A stretch of 64,000 bases of DNA from Rhizobium sp. BT04 (GTDB lineage Bacteria > Pseudomonadota > Alphaproteobacteria > Rhizobiales > Rhizobiaceae), in NCBI RefSeq assembly GCF_030053135.1, contig NZ_CP125649.1:135473-199472 (forward strand), read 5' to 3'. Numbering within the stretch: position 1 is the first letter of the stretch; every line of letters begins with the position of its first letter. The position numbers and the translations under genes are program-made. The notes under the pieces were generated by a model. The model was not told the DNA's origin, made no database searches, and was given only the letters and a program-made list of their open reading frames with translations. Positions 18,418 to 27,285 of this stretch are shown in pieces.

Positions 18418-20845
18418 CGTGAACCCCTCTCGTTTCAAGCCAGTGGATCGGCCAGTCGCGGCCATGTTCGGATTTCAGTCCCCGGATGCGTTTGAGGTCC
18501 TCTTTGCCCGACGCCCCGACAAAGCTCAGCGCGACGGCCCCAAGCGACATGTCGAAGAGCCGCCGGCCTTCTGGCGTGGCGACGTAGTATTCGCGCTTCG
18601 GCATGGCGGTAGCGACGATCTCGATCTGCCGCTCGTTGAAGCCTATTCGCTCGTAGAATTCTCGCGTCCCCGACTCGCGAGCAGCGCCATTCGGAAGGCA
18701 AATCTTGGTGGCGCAAGATTCCTTCAGCACGTCGATAATGCCGGACCGTTCGGCATCGGAGATCGATTGGGTCGCAAGGACGACAGCGCAGTTCGCCTTG
18801 CGCAGCACCTTCAGCCACTCGCGAATTTTGTCGCGGAACACAGGGTGGCCGAGCATTAGCCACGCCTCGTCAAGCACGATCAGGCTCGGCGACCCATCCA
18901 GCCGCTTCTCGATCCGGCGGAACAGGTAGGTCAGCACTGGCACGAGGTTACGCTCGCCCATATTCATCAGTTGCTCGATCTCGAAGGTCTGGAAGGCACC
19001 AAGCGTGAGGCCATCCTCTTCCGCATCGAGGAGCTGGCCCATCGGGCCATCGACGGTGTAGTGATGCAGTGCGTCCTTGATCTCGCGCAGTTGCACGCCG
19101 CTGACGAAATCCGAGAGCGACCGACCAGAGGCGTTCGCCATCAGTCCGATCTGCCGAGAGATGGCGTTACGATGATCGGGGGTGATCGTGACGCCCTGCA
19201 GACCGACCAACATCTCGATCCATTCCGTCGCCCACGCCCGGTCGGCATCACTGCTGAGTTCGGACAATGGGCAAAAGGACAACGCCCTGCCCCCTTCCAC
19301 ATTGTCGCCGCCGATCTCATAGTGATCGCCGTCAGCAGCGAGCGTCAGGGGTAGAAGCGAACTGCCTTTGTCAAAGGCGAAGATCTGCGCATTATCATAC
19401 CGGCGAAACTGTGCGGCGATCAGTGCAAGCAGCGTCGACTTGCCCGACCCCGTTGGACCAAAGATCAGCGTGTGGCCGACATCATCGACGTGCAGGTTCA
19501 GGCGAAACGCTGTCGAGCCGCTCGCAACCTGCATCAAAGGCGGGGAATTCGGCGGATAAAATGGGCATGGCGCAACCGGATTTCCGGACCAGACCGAGTT
19601 CAGAGGAATCAGGTCGGCGAGATTGCTGGTGTTGATCAGCGGCTCGCGGATGTTGCAATACCAGTTGCCCGGCAAGCTACCGAGATAGGCGTCGGTGGCG
19701 TTGAGCGTTTCGATTCGCGCGCCGAAACCTTCCGCCTGGATCAGCCGGCGGACCGCTTCCGCTTTCTCCTGCAGCGCCTCGCGATCACTGTCGAACAACA
19801 CGACGACCGGTGTGTAATAGCCATAGGCAACCAGCTGCGACGACGCCTGCGCGATCGCATCCTCAGTCTCGGCCACCATGGTCATCGCGTCCTGGTCGAC
19901 GGATCGACTTTGTGTCTGGAATATCTGGTCGAAGAACGGCCGGACCTTCTGCTGCCATTTCTTGCGTGTGCGTTCGAGCTTCTGCCGTGCTTCCTCGGCA
20001 TCAAGGAAAATGAAGCGCGATGACCATCGATAGGTTAGCGGCATTAAATCAAGACTATTCAGGATCCCTGGGCAGCTTTCGGCCGGCAGGCCATCGATCG
20101 CAACGATGCCGAGGAAACGGTTTTCGACCTTTGGCGTCAGTCCGTGCTCAAGCTCCGCGGTGGCGATCCAATCAAGGTACATCGGAACATCCGGAAGCCG
20201 GATTGGATGGCTTTCGCCGGTGGTGCAGAATCGGGCGAACTGAAGCAACTCGTCATATCGCGCAATTCGCTCCCCTCCCCTTTCGACCGTTTCGCGGGTT
20301 TCCATTCGCCGGATCGAAAGAGTGTTGGCAAAATACTGCTCAAGCTCTCGCACCGCGTTCTTGAACACGAAGAGCACCGTATCCGCGTAGGATTTTTTCC
20401 GGCTTTCCTCATCCGAATAGATGTATTTGCTGAGAGCAGTCTTCTTGGACTCGAGCGGCCGGTAGGTCAGGATCAGCGCATGCTTGCTCTCGAAATGCCC
20501 CTGCTCGCGTGCGAAATGCGCCCGACGCTCGGCATCGATCGCGCGGGTCACCGGGTCCGGGAAATGGCAACGGTCTTCTGTGGGATAGTTGACCGTCGGA
20601 ATGCGGATGGCCTCGACCTGGATCATCCACCCGCTTCCGAGCCGCGACAGAACGGCATTGATCTGCCTCGACAGCTCGTTGCGCTCGAGGTCGGTCGCGC
20701 TTTCGGAGTCCGGGCCAGCGAAATACCAGCCGGCCATCAGGCTTCCGTCCTTCAACAGGAGGACACCATTGTCGACGAGGCCGGCATAGGGAACGAGATC
20801 GGCGAAGGATGGGCCGGTCACCCGGAAGCGTTTGAGAGCTACCAT
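18395..20845 (-). CDS. trbE: TrbE, VirB4-family ATPase
   Basis: The 816-residue protein is the VirB4/TrbE ATPase that powers pilus biogenesis and substrate transfer. The Walker A motif IFGPTGSGKSTLLALI lies at about residue 460 and Walker B LIVLDEAWLMLGHP in the C-terminal third, followed by VLATQSISDAERS. The N-terminus FRVTGPSFADLVPYAGLVDN is typical. It starts 10 bases after trbD. No truncation is apparent. Confidence 0.97.
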   Translation of the reverse strand: MVALKRFRVTGPSFADLVPYAGLVDNGVLLLKDGSLMAGWYFAGPDSESATDLERNELSRQINAVLSRLGSGWMIQVEAIRIPTVNYPTEDRCHFPDPVTRAIDAERRAHFAREQGHFESKHALILTYRPLESKKTALSKYIYSDEESRKKSYADTVLFVFKNAVRELEQYFANTLSIRRMETRETVERGGERIARYDELLQFARFCTTGESHPIRLPDVPMYLDWIATAELEHGLTPKVENRFLGIVAIDGLPAESCPGILNSLDLMPLTYRWSSRFIFLDAEEARQKLERTRKKWQQKVRPFFDQIFQTQSRSVDQDAMTMVAETEDAIAQASSQLVAYGYYTPVVVLFDSDREALQEKAEAVRRLIQAEGFGARIETLNATDAYLGSLPGNWYCNIREPLINTSNLADLIPLNSVWSGNPVAPCPFYPPNSPPLMQVASGSTAFRLNLHVDDVGHTLIFGPTGSGKSTLLALIAAQFRRYDNAQIFAFDKGSSLLPLTLAADGDHYEIGGDNVEGGRALSFCPLSELSSDADRAWATEWIEMLVGLQGVTITPDHRNAISRQIGLMANASGRSLSDFVSGVQLREIKDALHHYTVDGPMGQLLDAEEDGLTLGAFQTFEIEQLMNMGERNLVPVLTYLFRRIEKRLDGSPSLIVLDEAWLMLGHPVFRDKIREWLKVLRKANCAVVLATQSISDAERSGIIDVLKESCATKICLPNGAARESGTREFYERIGFNERQIEIVATAMPKREYYVATPEGRRLFDMSLGAVALSFVGASGKEDLKRIRGLKSEHGRDWPIHWLETRGVHDAASLLK

Positions 20846-20855
20846 GGCCGTCTCC

Positions 20856-21155
20856 TCAATACCGTCGCCACGGCGAAGTGGTCGCCTTGTAGTAGGGCTT
20901 GTAGGAAATGTGCCTGATATAGACTTGCCGCATCAGCGGGTCGGACTTCGCCATCATCCTGAGCAGCCCGACGATCACGACCCATACAGCGACGCCGAAG
21001 AGCGCCGAATAAACAGTGAGGACGACGAAGATCAGGATCACCGCTGCAAGACCCGTGATCAGCACCAGCTCCCGGTCGGCGCCCATCAGTAGGTTCGGGC
21101 GCGAAAGCGCGCGGTGGATTCGGTTGCGCCGCAGGCCGGAAAGGGACTCAACCAT
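20856..21155 (-). CDS. trbD: TrbD, VirB3-like membrane protein
   Basis: This 99-residue protein starts [20 protein letters not shown], an ATG overlapping the trbC end by 8 bases. An upstream in-frame start overlaps trbC further and is less likely. Two adjacent hydrophobic segments lie at about residues 32-72. [18 protein letters not shown] is the conserved end. VirB3/TrbD helps pilus assembly together with the VirB4 ATPase encoded next. Confidence 0.95.
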   Translation of the reverse strand: MVESLSGLRRNRIHRALSRPNLLMGADRELVLITGLAAVILIFVVLTVYSALFGVAVWVVIVGLLRMMAKSDPLMRQVYIRHISYKPYYKATTSPWRRY

Positions 21156-21528
21156 GATCGCCCTCCCCTCCTCCGTTCGAAACAATCGTGATCTGATCGT
21201 CCGTCAGCCCGATCGAAGCGCCGGTCGCTCCGAACAGGCCGACGATGCTGGTGGCGCCGAGCAGGATGCCGGCGACGAGAACGACGTACACAAGTCGCCG
21301 CGCGAAATCGTTGAGCTCCCCGCCGAAGATGAGCATGCCGCCGGCAATGGCCACGGCTGCAAGCGCGATCGCACCCGCGACCGGGCCGGTTATCGACTCC
21401 TGAATCTGCTGCAGCGGTCCTTCCCATGGGAGGCTGCCGCCGGAACTGGCGAGCGCCGGCGCGACAGAGGCAAGAACGATGGGCCCCGCCACGAGCGCGG
21501 AGGCGATGAGGGTATGCTTACGCGACAT
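21148..21528 (-). CDS. trbC: TrbC, VirB2-like pilin precursor
   Basis: The 126-residue protein starts [20 protein letters not shown] with a strong AGGAGG site. A long signal segment ends near [14 protein letters not shown], and two hydrophobic pilin helices follow (about residues 48-70 and 75-95). In related systems TraF matures this protein, so traF earlier in the window is its likely processing enzyme. It overlaps the trbB stop by 11 bases. Confidence 0.95.
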   Translation of the reverse strand: MSRKHTLIASALVAGPIVLASVAPALASSGGSLPWEGPLQQIQESITGPVAGAIALAAVAIAGGMLIFGGELNDFARRLVYVVLVAGILLGATSIVGLFGATGASIGLTDDQITIVSNGGGEGDHG

Positions 21529-22495
21529 GGCGCGCCTCCTGTTCTTCGGTGAGCTGATCGGATTCGATCTCGTATTGTCCGTTGATGAACCGCTCGACTT
21601 GAATGATGTCGCGAACAAGCCGCCCACGCGGCGTCCGCTCAATCGAAATGACCAGGTCGACGGCCTCTCCGATCACCTCGTGCATCGGCTGCTGGCTGGC
21701 CTCTGCCGTAAGCTGCTCAAGACGGCGAAGCGCCGACATGGCGGTGTTTGAGTGAATGGTCGCCACGCCGCCCGGGTGACCGGTGTTCCAGGCCTTGAGC
21801 AATGTCAGGGCCGCGCCGTCGCGGACTTCGCCGACGACGATCCGGTCGGGACGCAGCCGCATGGTGCTCTTCAAGAGCCGCGCCATGTCGATTGTATCGC
21901 TGGTATGAAGGAGAACGGCGTTTTCGGCCGCGCATTGGATTTCCGCAGTATCCTCAAGAATAACGAGACGATCCTCCGGCGCAGATTTGACGATCTCGTC
22001 GATCACCGCGTTCGCAAGAGTCGTCTTGCCCGAGCCCGTTCCCCCGGAAATGACGATGTTTAGCCTCGCGGAGATCGCGCTGCGAATCGTCGACGCCTGG
22101 TATTCTGTCATCACGCCGGTGCGGACATAATCTTCGAGCGGAATGAGACGTGATGCCCGGCGCCGAATCGTGAAGGCAGGCTTGGCGACGACGGGGGGCA
22201 ACAGTCCCTCGAAACGGTGGCCGCCGATCGGGAGCTCGCCGGAGATGATCGGCTGTTCCGTGTCCACTTCGGATTGGAGCGCATGGGCCACGGTACCGAT
22301 CACCATCTCAGCGGCAGCAGACGACATCTCGCCGGCGGGCGCAACGCCGTGACCGAGGCGTTCGATGAACAACTTTCCGTCCGGATTGAGCATGATCTCG
22401 ACGACAGTCGCGTCGTCCAGGGCAACGCAAAGCTGATCACCGAGCGCCTCCTGAAGTTTACGGACAAGACGGGGGTGAGAGCGAAGCTGGTTCAC
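21518..22495 (-). CDS. trbB: TrbB, VirB11-family traffic ATPase
   Basis: The 325-residue protein begins with GTG (Val-Asn-Gln-Leu-Arg-Ser-His-Pro), set by AAGGAG 6 bases upstream. In-frame ATGs further up lie inside traI. Walker A is [14 protein letters not shown] (about residues 149-162), followed by the Asp box [11 protein letters not shown] and the His box [14 protein letters not shown]. VirB11 hexamers switch the channel between pilus building and DNA export. It is the first trb gene after traI, 10 bases away. Confidence 0.96.
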   Translation of the reverse strand: MNQLRSHPRLVRKLQEALGDQLCVALDDATVVEIMLNPDGKLFIERLGHGVAPAGEMSSAAAEMVIGTVAHALQSEVDTEQPIISGELPIGGHRFEGLLPPVVAKPAFTIRRRASRLIPLEDYVRTGVMTEYQASTIRSAISARLNIVISGGTGSGKTTLANAVIDEIVKSAPEDRLVILEDTAEIQCAAENAVLLHTSDTIDMARLLKSTMRLRPDRIVVGEVRDGAALTLLKAWNTGHPGGVATIHSNTAMSALRRLEQLTAEASQQPMHEVIGEAVDLVISIERTPRGRLVRDIIQVERFINGQYEIESDQLTEEQEARHVA

Positions 22496-22505
22496 GGATT
22501 TCTCC

Positions 22506-23129
22506 TTACGCTGCCTGGCTGACAGTGGTGAGTTCAGAACGGAAGTTGGAGGGGCGGAGCCTGAGGAACGTGTCCGCATCGGCGGGCAGAGTGCCCGCTA
22601 CGGCCATCGTCACGCCGATCTTCTTGGGTTCGCCCAAGCGCTGCAGCGGCCATCCGACGCGAGCAAGGATCCGCTCGAATCGAAGATCGGTCACCGTCAC
22701 AATCTCGGTATAGCCATTCGCCATGCACCATTCGATGATGCCGGCGAACATGGTCAGTGTAGCCTCGTGGACCGAGCCGTTCTCCCTCCCCTCAGCGAGA
22801 GCCGTGTCGACGCAGAAGCGGGAACTCTCGACCATCGCGGCATGACCGTTGAGTTGACCGTCGGGGAGAAGCGACGGGAAAACGTCGGCCACCATGGTTG
22901 GACCAAGGGTAGGTAGGAGCCTCGCGCACCCTGCCAGTTGGCCGGTCTCGGCGATGGCGAATACATAGGTCGGCCGAAGCGCGTCGAAACCATCAGACTC
23001 GCACCCCGCGGTTACGTCGACTTTCCAACCCAGGCGATCGGAAAACACCCGCGCACGCAGCTGGTAGTGGATGTGTAGGAGATGCGCTTCTTGGATCGTC
23101 CGTGGCGTTGAGAGCGCGAGAGCCTGCAT
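22506..23129 (-). CDS. traI: TraI, acyl-homoserine lactone synthase
   Basis: The 207-residue LuxI-family enzyme makes the AHL signal from S-adenosylmethionine and an acyl carrier protein. Conserved residues are visible: Arg25, Phe29 and Trp35 in LRARVFSDRLGW, the Arg of GCARLLPT, and Glu/Arg in MVESSRFCVDT. It heads the traI-trb operon. A candidate tra box lies 61 bases upstream, so signal production would be autoinduced by TraR. A degenerate second copy lies at the right end of the window. Confidence 0.96.
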   Translation of the reverse strand: MQALALSTPRTIQEAHLLHIHYQLRARVFSDRLGWKVDVTAGCESDGFDALRPTYVFAIAETGQLAGCARLLPTLGPTMVADVFPSLLPDGQLNGHAAMVESSRFCVDTALAEGRENGSVHEATLTMFAGIIEWCMANGYTEIVTVTDLRFERILARVGWPLQRLGEPKKIGVTMAVAGTLPADADTFLRLRPSNFRSELTTVSQAA

Positions 23130-23189
23130 GAATTTCTCCGTCGTTGTTGTTCGGCGGGCAAATCAGCACAGATTGGAATCGAGGGGCAG

Positions 23190-23204
23190 TTGTAGGATTC
23201 AACA
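23190..23204 (+). promoter_or_regulatory. candidate tra box upstream of traI
   Basis: TTGTAGGATTCAACA lies 61 bases before the traI start. It shares 12 bases with the boxes at 23289 and at 3532. Position matches the traI-proximal tra box of Ti plasmids. Confidence 0.55.
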
Positions 23205-23288
23205 TGCGCGTTGCGAGGTGAGTCGCGGTTCATGAAGGTTGTGGTGCTACAGAACTTCCAAATCTGCCTGCTGTGATACTGTTCGGAT

Positions 23289-23302
23289 TTGTAGGATTCA
23301 CA
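23289..23302 (+). promoter_or_regulatory. candidate tra box facing repABC
   Basis: TTGTAGGATTCACA lies 99 bases from the traI-proximal copy and about 200 bases upstream of repA. In Ti plasmids TraR raises repABC expression from such a site and so couples copy number to quorum sensing. The remaining traI-repA gap (23303-23505) holds a GTTAAC-rich AT segment that probably includes the repA promoter. Confidence 0.5.
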
Positions 23303-23505
23303 GGAGAACAATCCGGGATCATGGAGCCGTAGAGCGGAGCCTAACTCTCGGAGCGGAAAAGCAAAAATCCGAATAGTTTCGTGGAGATTGTCCCCGGTCG
23401 TTAACCTTTCGTTAACCCTAAACTTCTGGACCAGTTCGGAGAATCGTGTTCTATCTTTGGCGGGCAATGGCCGGTAAACCGGTAGGAAGCCGCCAAGAGG
23501 GACAG

Positions 23506-24729
23506 ATGGCGATAGCAAACCGAGTAGAAGCAGTTGTTGGCTCGAAGGAAGATGCCGGCAGCAAAATCATGCGCCATGCCGGGCTCTTGTCCGGGCAATT
23601 GCAGCAGCTCAGAACTCGTATGTATCCGCCAAAGTCAGAAAAGACCCTGCGTCCCTTTCTGACCAACGAAGTGTCGAAGCTGACGTCTATACCCGATTCC
23701 ACCCTGAAGCTCATGTCCACCGAAGGGCGTGGACCGGTTCCCAGCAGGCTGGAAAATAACCATCGCGTGTACACTCTGGCCCAGATTAATGAACTGCGTG
23801 AATTGTTCGCGATGCAGAAACCTGCAGACGCCTTGCGATTCCTTCCTCGTCGGCGTGCCGGCGAGCACCTCCAGGTTCTTGCGATAGCCAACTTCAAGGG
23901 CGGCAGCGCGAAGACGACAACCTGCGTCCACCTTGCCCACTATCTCGCCCTTCATGGGTATCGCGTCCTCGCACTCGACCTGGACCCGCAGGCATCCTTG
24001 TCCGCTTTGTTCGGTGCCCAGCCGGAAGTTGACGTCGGCTCGAATGAAACGATCTATGCCGCTTTGCGTTACGACGAAGCCGAACGTCGTCCAATCCGCG
24101 AGATAATTCGTAAGACATATTTCGACGGCATTGACCTCATTCCTGGCAATCTTGAAGTCATGGAGTATGAGCACGAAACACCACGGATCTTGGCGAACAA
24201 GTCCAGCTCCGGCGCGATCTTCTTTGAGCGGCTGAAACTCGCCCTTTCGGAAGTCGAGGCTGACTACGACATCGTGATTCTCGACACTCCGCCGTCGCTC
24301 GGCTTTCTGACGTTGAGCGCGATATACGCCGCGACTAGCATGATCATCACGGTCCACCCGGCCATGCTGGACGTCGCGTCAATGAGCCAGTTTCTTCTCA
24401 TGATGGGCGATCTGATTAGTGTTTTGAACGAGAGCGGCGCTCAGCTGGACCAGGACTTCATTCGGTATCTGGTCACGCGGCACGACACAAATGACGCGCC
24501 GCAGTCGCAAGTCGTTGCGATGCTTCGGCACCTGTTCGGCTCCGATGTACTATTGCCAACCGCCATTGAAAGCACCGCGGTTGAGGCAGCTGGTTTGGCG
24601 AAACGTTCGGTATACGAGCTCGAATTGGGGCAGATCGGGCGCGATACTCATAAGCGTGCCCGCGAGGCAGTAGATGCTGTGAACGAGGCGATAGTTCGCC
24701 TCGTCAATGACAGCTGGGGGCGAACATGA
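23506..24729 (+). CDS. repA: RepA, ParA-type partition ATPase
   Basis: The 407-residue protein starts MAIANRVEAVVGSKEDAGSK after GAGGGACAG. Two upstream in-frame ATGs give a longer version with weaker sites. The N-terminus holds a helix-turn-helix region. The deviant Walker A is ANFKGGSAKTTT (about residues 128-139) and Walker B-like YDIVILDTPPSLGFLTLSA follows. RepA with RepB segregates the plasmid and represses the operon. The stop overlaps repB by 4 bases. Confidence 0.96.
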   Translation: MAIANRVEAVVGSKEDAGSKIMRHAGLLSGQLQQLRTRMYPPKSEKTLRPFLTNEVSKLTSIPDSTLKLMSTEGRGPVPSRLENNHRVYTLAQINELRELFAMQKPADALRFLPRRRAGEHLQVLAIANFKGGSAKTTTCVHLAHYLALHGYRVLALDLDPQASLSALFGAQPEVDVGSNETIYAALRYDEAERRPIREIIRKTYFDGIDLIPGNLEVMEYEHETPRILANKSSSGAIFFERLKLALSEVEADYDIVILDTPPSLGFLTLSAIYAATSMIITVHPAMLDVASMSQFLLMMGDLISVLNESGAQLDQDFIRYLVTRHDTNDAPQSQVVAMLRHLFGSDVLLPTAIESTAVEAAGLAKRSVYELELGQIGRDTHKRAREAVDAVNEAIVRLVNDSWGRT

Positions 24730-25763
24730 GTAAATCTCCTCGCAAGTCGATTGTCGCCAGCTTCGGGTTGCTTTCTGCTGAGCTGGAGAGTGATCAGGCT
24801 GCGGATCAACAGCAGCCGTCGCAGACCCCTGCCCCGGTTCCGGGCAATCGTGTCGGAGCAGGTGTGATCGGTGCTGCTCATCGAGCGATCGATGACATTC
24901 GAACCGAGCGAGATCGCTTGAAGGCTATCGTTGAGTCGGGCGGTGGTGCGGTTCGCGAGTTGGATCCGTCACTCATCGACCCCTCCCCTTATCCGGACAG
25001 GCTGCCGGACGATGACGCAACGACCTTCGAGGTGTTCAAGCGGTCGATCGAGACTGAGGGGCAAAAGGTTCCGGTCCAAGTCCGCAAACACCCCTCGTCG
25101 CCAGGTCGCTATCAGATCGTCTACGGGCATCGACGCTGGCTCGCTGCCATGCAGCTTAAGAGGCCTGTTCGCGCTCTCGAAGTCGAGATTTCCGACCTCG
25201 ACCTAGTTCTCGCACAAGGTATCGAAAACGCAGGGCGTCAAGACCTCACCTGGATAGAGCGGGCGCTATTTGCAGCACGGATGGATGAGGCGGGGATCAA
25301 GCCTCGGCACATCTATGCGGCGCTCTCGATCGAAGACGCAGAACTCGCACGGATGCGGAATGTCTACAGGGTCGTTCCGGCGGATATCATCGAGGCCATT
25401 GGGCGGGCGCCAAAGATTGGGCGGCCACGCTGGCTCGATCTTGCCAAGACGGTAGCGGGCGACCCGGGAACGCTGGACGCCGTACGGGCGGCGCTGGATA
25501 GAAAAGGCAGTGCAGTTGAGACCTCCGATCAGAGGTTTCAGCGTGCTTTAAATGCCCTTAAGCCAGCATCGACTGGCCGTCGGAAGCCAACCCCGATTAC
25601 GGATAACAGTGGAACGAAGCTCGGCGCCCTAACGATTTCCTCGAAAGAGGTTCGAATTTCTGCGGAGGGCGCACTCGGGATCGAGTTTTTGAAGTTTGTT
25701 GAGGCTGAGGTCCCAGCGCTGACTGAGCGCTTTGCCAGCCTGCGAGAAAACGAAAAACCCTGA
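24726..25763 (+). CDS. repB: RepB, ParB-type centromere-binding protein
   Basis: This 345-residue protein has an N-terminal RepA-contact region (KSPRKSIVASFGLLSAEL), a ParB/Srx-like nuclease fold with GRYQIVYGHRRWLAAM, and a central HTH around ARMDEAGIKPRHIYAALSIE. It binds parS sites. A perfect 18-base palindrome overlaps its stop codon and a near copy lies after repC. It is coupled to repA by an ATGA overlap. Confidence 0.96.
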   Translation: MSKSPRKSIVASFGLLSAELESDQAADQQQPSQTPAPVPGNRVGAGVIGAAHRAIDDIRTERDRLKAIVESGGGAVRELDPSLIDPSPYPDRLPDDDATTFEVFKRSIETEGQKVPVQVRKHPSSPGRYQIVYGHRRWLAAMQLKRPVRALEVEISDLDLVLAQGIENAGRQDLTWIERALFAARMDEAGIKPRHIYAALSIEDAELARMRNVYRVVPADIIEAIGRAPKIGRPRWLDLAKTVAGDPGTLDAVRAALDRKGSAVETSDQRFQRALNALKPASTGRRKPTPITDNSGTKLGALTISSKEVRISAEGALGIEFLKFVEAEVPALTERFASLRENEKP

Positions 25764-25775
25764 CAGCTGTCAGGG
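25758..25775. repeat. parS-like palindrome at the repB stop
   Basis: CCCTGACAGCTGTCAGGG is a perfect 18-base palindrome overlapping the repB stop. The centre T-N-N-C-A-G-C-T-G-N-N-A agrees with the core of the parS consensus of repABC plasmids, while the outer bases differ. A 16-of-18 copy follows repC. Confidence 0.5.
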
Positions 25776-25796
25776 CTTAGAAGAAGGAGCGCCGCA

Positions 25797-25850
25797 AAAG
25801 AAAAAGGCCCCCAAACGTTGCCGTCGTGGAAGCCTCTCTCAATGTGTGAC
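25797..25850 (-). ncRNA. RepABC counter-transcribed (incompatibility) RNA
   Basis: In the repB-repC gap the minus strand carries -35 TTGACT (25880-25885), a 17-base spacer and -10 GATTCT (25857-25862). An RNA of about 50 bases follows, ending in the stem GGCTTCCA/TGGGGGCC (25806-25834, with G-U pairs) and a T-run. This is the standard layout of the repABC antisense RNA that limits RepC translation and defines incompatibility. The 5' end is estimated from the -10 position. Confidence 0.8.
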
Positions 25851-25945
25851 AACTAGAGAATCGCATTTCCCCGAATCCCAGTCAAGAGTCTTTGGCACCG
25901 TAATTTGGTGGATAGGTTTCTTTTGCCTTTTTGAAGGTGAAGAAA

Positions 25946-27160
25946 ATGCAGATTGGAAGTGTGACGACGCCCTTTGGGCGGCGGCCGATGACGCTTGCCT
26001 TGGTAAGGCGGCAAATCGAGGCGCGCGAGATTAAGCCAGGCAAGACGGCGGACAAATGGAAGGTCTTTAGGGATGCTTCCGAAGCGAGGGAATTGCTTGG
26101 GCTGCAGGATCGCAGCCTAGCTGTCCTGGACGCACTCCTGAGCTTTTATCCGGACAACGAATTGCGCCAGGATGCGCAGCTCATCGTTTTTCCGTCCAAT
26201 GCACAATTGACGCTTCGGGCGCACGGTATCGCCGGCGCTACACTTCGCAGACATCTGGCTCTTCTTGTCGAGGCCGGACTGATCGTGCGGAAGGACAGCG
26301 CGAACGGAAAGCGTTACGCCCGGAAGGACAAAGCGGGTGCGATCGATAGTGCATTTGGCTTTGACCTGTCACCGCTGCTCCTGCGGGTGGATGAGCTCGC
26401 CATGATGGCGCAGCAGGTCGTTGCCGATCGTTTTGCGCTCCGGCGTGCGAAGGAAAATCTGACGATATGCCGGCGCGACGTTCGTAAGCTCATTTCTGCC
26501 GCGATCGAGGAAGGTGCGTCGGGCAACTGGGAAAGCATCGAAGCGATCTACATCGGTGTCGTGGGCAGGATTCCGCGCTCTCCGACGCTTAGCGACGTGA
26601 ATTCAATCTTGGATGAGATGGAGCTCCTGCGGCAGGAGGTCATCAACATCCTTGAAACGCAGCAAAAAGACGAAAATATCAGCACCAATGCTGATCATAA
26701 TGAGCATCACATACAGAATTCAAATACCGAATCCTGCAATGAATTTGAACCTAGCTCTAGAAATGAGCAGGGCGCAAAGGGAGTGGACGATGATCGGCCA
26801 ACGAGGGAGCCAATCAGGAATTTTCCGCTTGGCATGGTGATGCGGGCTTGCCCCGAGATCGCGATGTATGGGCCGGGCGGTACGATCGGCAGTTGGCGCG
26901 AAATGATGAGTGCAGCGGTGGTCACCCGATCGATGCTGGGCGTCAGCCCATCGGCTTATCAAGAGGCCTGCGACGTGATGGGGTCGGAAAACGCGGCGAC
27001 GGCGATTGCTTGCATCCTCGAACGGGCAGGGCACATCAACTCGCCGGGGGGATATCTCCGAGATCTCACACGCAAAGCGGCACGGGGCGAATTTTCCCTC
27101 GGACCGATGCTGATGGCGCTCCTGAAAGCGGCCAGCGATAGCGGGCTTAAGGCGGGATGA
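25946..27160 (+). CDS. repC: RepC, replication initiator
   Basis: The 404-residue protein starts MQIGSVTTPFGRRPMTLALV, the family N-terminus; an ATG five codons earlier is less likely. The N-terminal half holds winged-helix DNA-binding regions (AQLTLRAHGIAGATLRRHLA at about 85). The C-terminal half starts after an Asn/Glu-rich linker near residues 240-275. RepC acts in cis on an origin inside its own coding sequence, so oriV is expected here. Upstream leader and ctRNA control its translation. Confidence 0.96.
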   Translation: MQIGSVTTPFGRRPMTLALVRRQIEAREIKPGKTADKWKVFRDASEARELLGLQDRSLAVLDALLSFYPDNELRQDAQLIVFPSNAQLTLRAHGIAGATLRRHLALLVEAGLIVRKDSANGKRYARKDKAGAIDSAFGFDLSPLLLRVDELAMMAQQVVADRFALRRAKENLTICRRDVRKLISAAIEEGASGNWESIEAIYIGVVGRIPRSPTLSDVNSILDEMELLRQEVINILETQQKDENISTNADHNEHHIQNSNTESCNEFEPSSRNEQGAKGVDDDRPTREPIRNFPLGMVMRACPEIAMYGPGGTIGSWREMMSAAVVTRSMLGVSPSAYQEACDVMGSENAATAIACILERAGHINSPGGYLRDLTRKAARGEFSLGPMLMALLKAASDSGLKAG

Positions 27161-27190
27161 AATAAGGGTGAGAAATTTCCAGCAGGTCAC

Positions 27191-27216
27191 AAAACCCTGA
27201 CAGGTGGCAGGGTTTT
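27191..27216 (+). terminator. repC downstream hairpin, terminator and/or second parS-like site
   Basis: AAAACCCTG and CAGGGTTTT form a 9-base stem around ACAGGTGG, with a T-run, 30 bases after the repC stop. This is a good intrinsic terminator. The central CCCTGACAGGTGGCAGGG also matches 16 of 18 bases of the palindrome at 25758, so it may double as a RepB site. Confidence 0.6.
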
Positions 27217-27285
27217 CTAAGCAGAGCCGTGGAGCTGTTAAGAGCAAATGGCGCGATCGCCCGGCAGGCGGGGACGAAAGGAACG

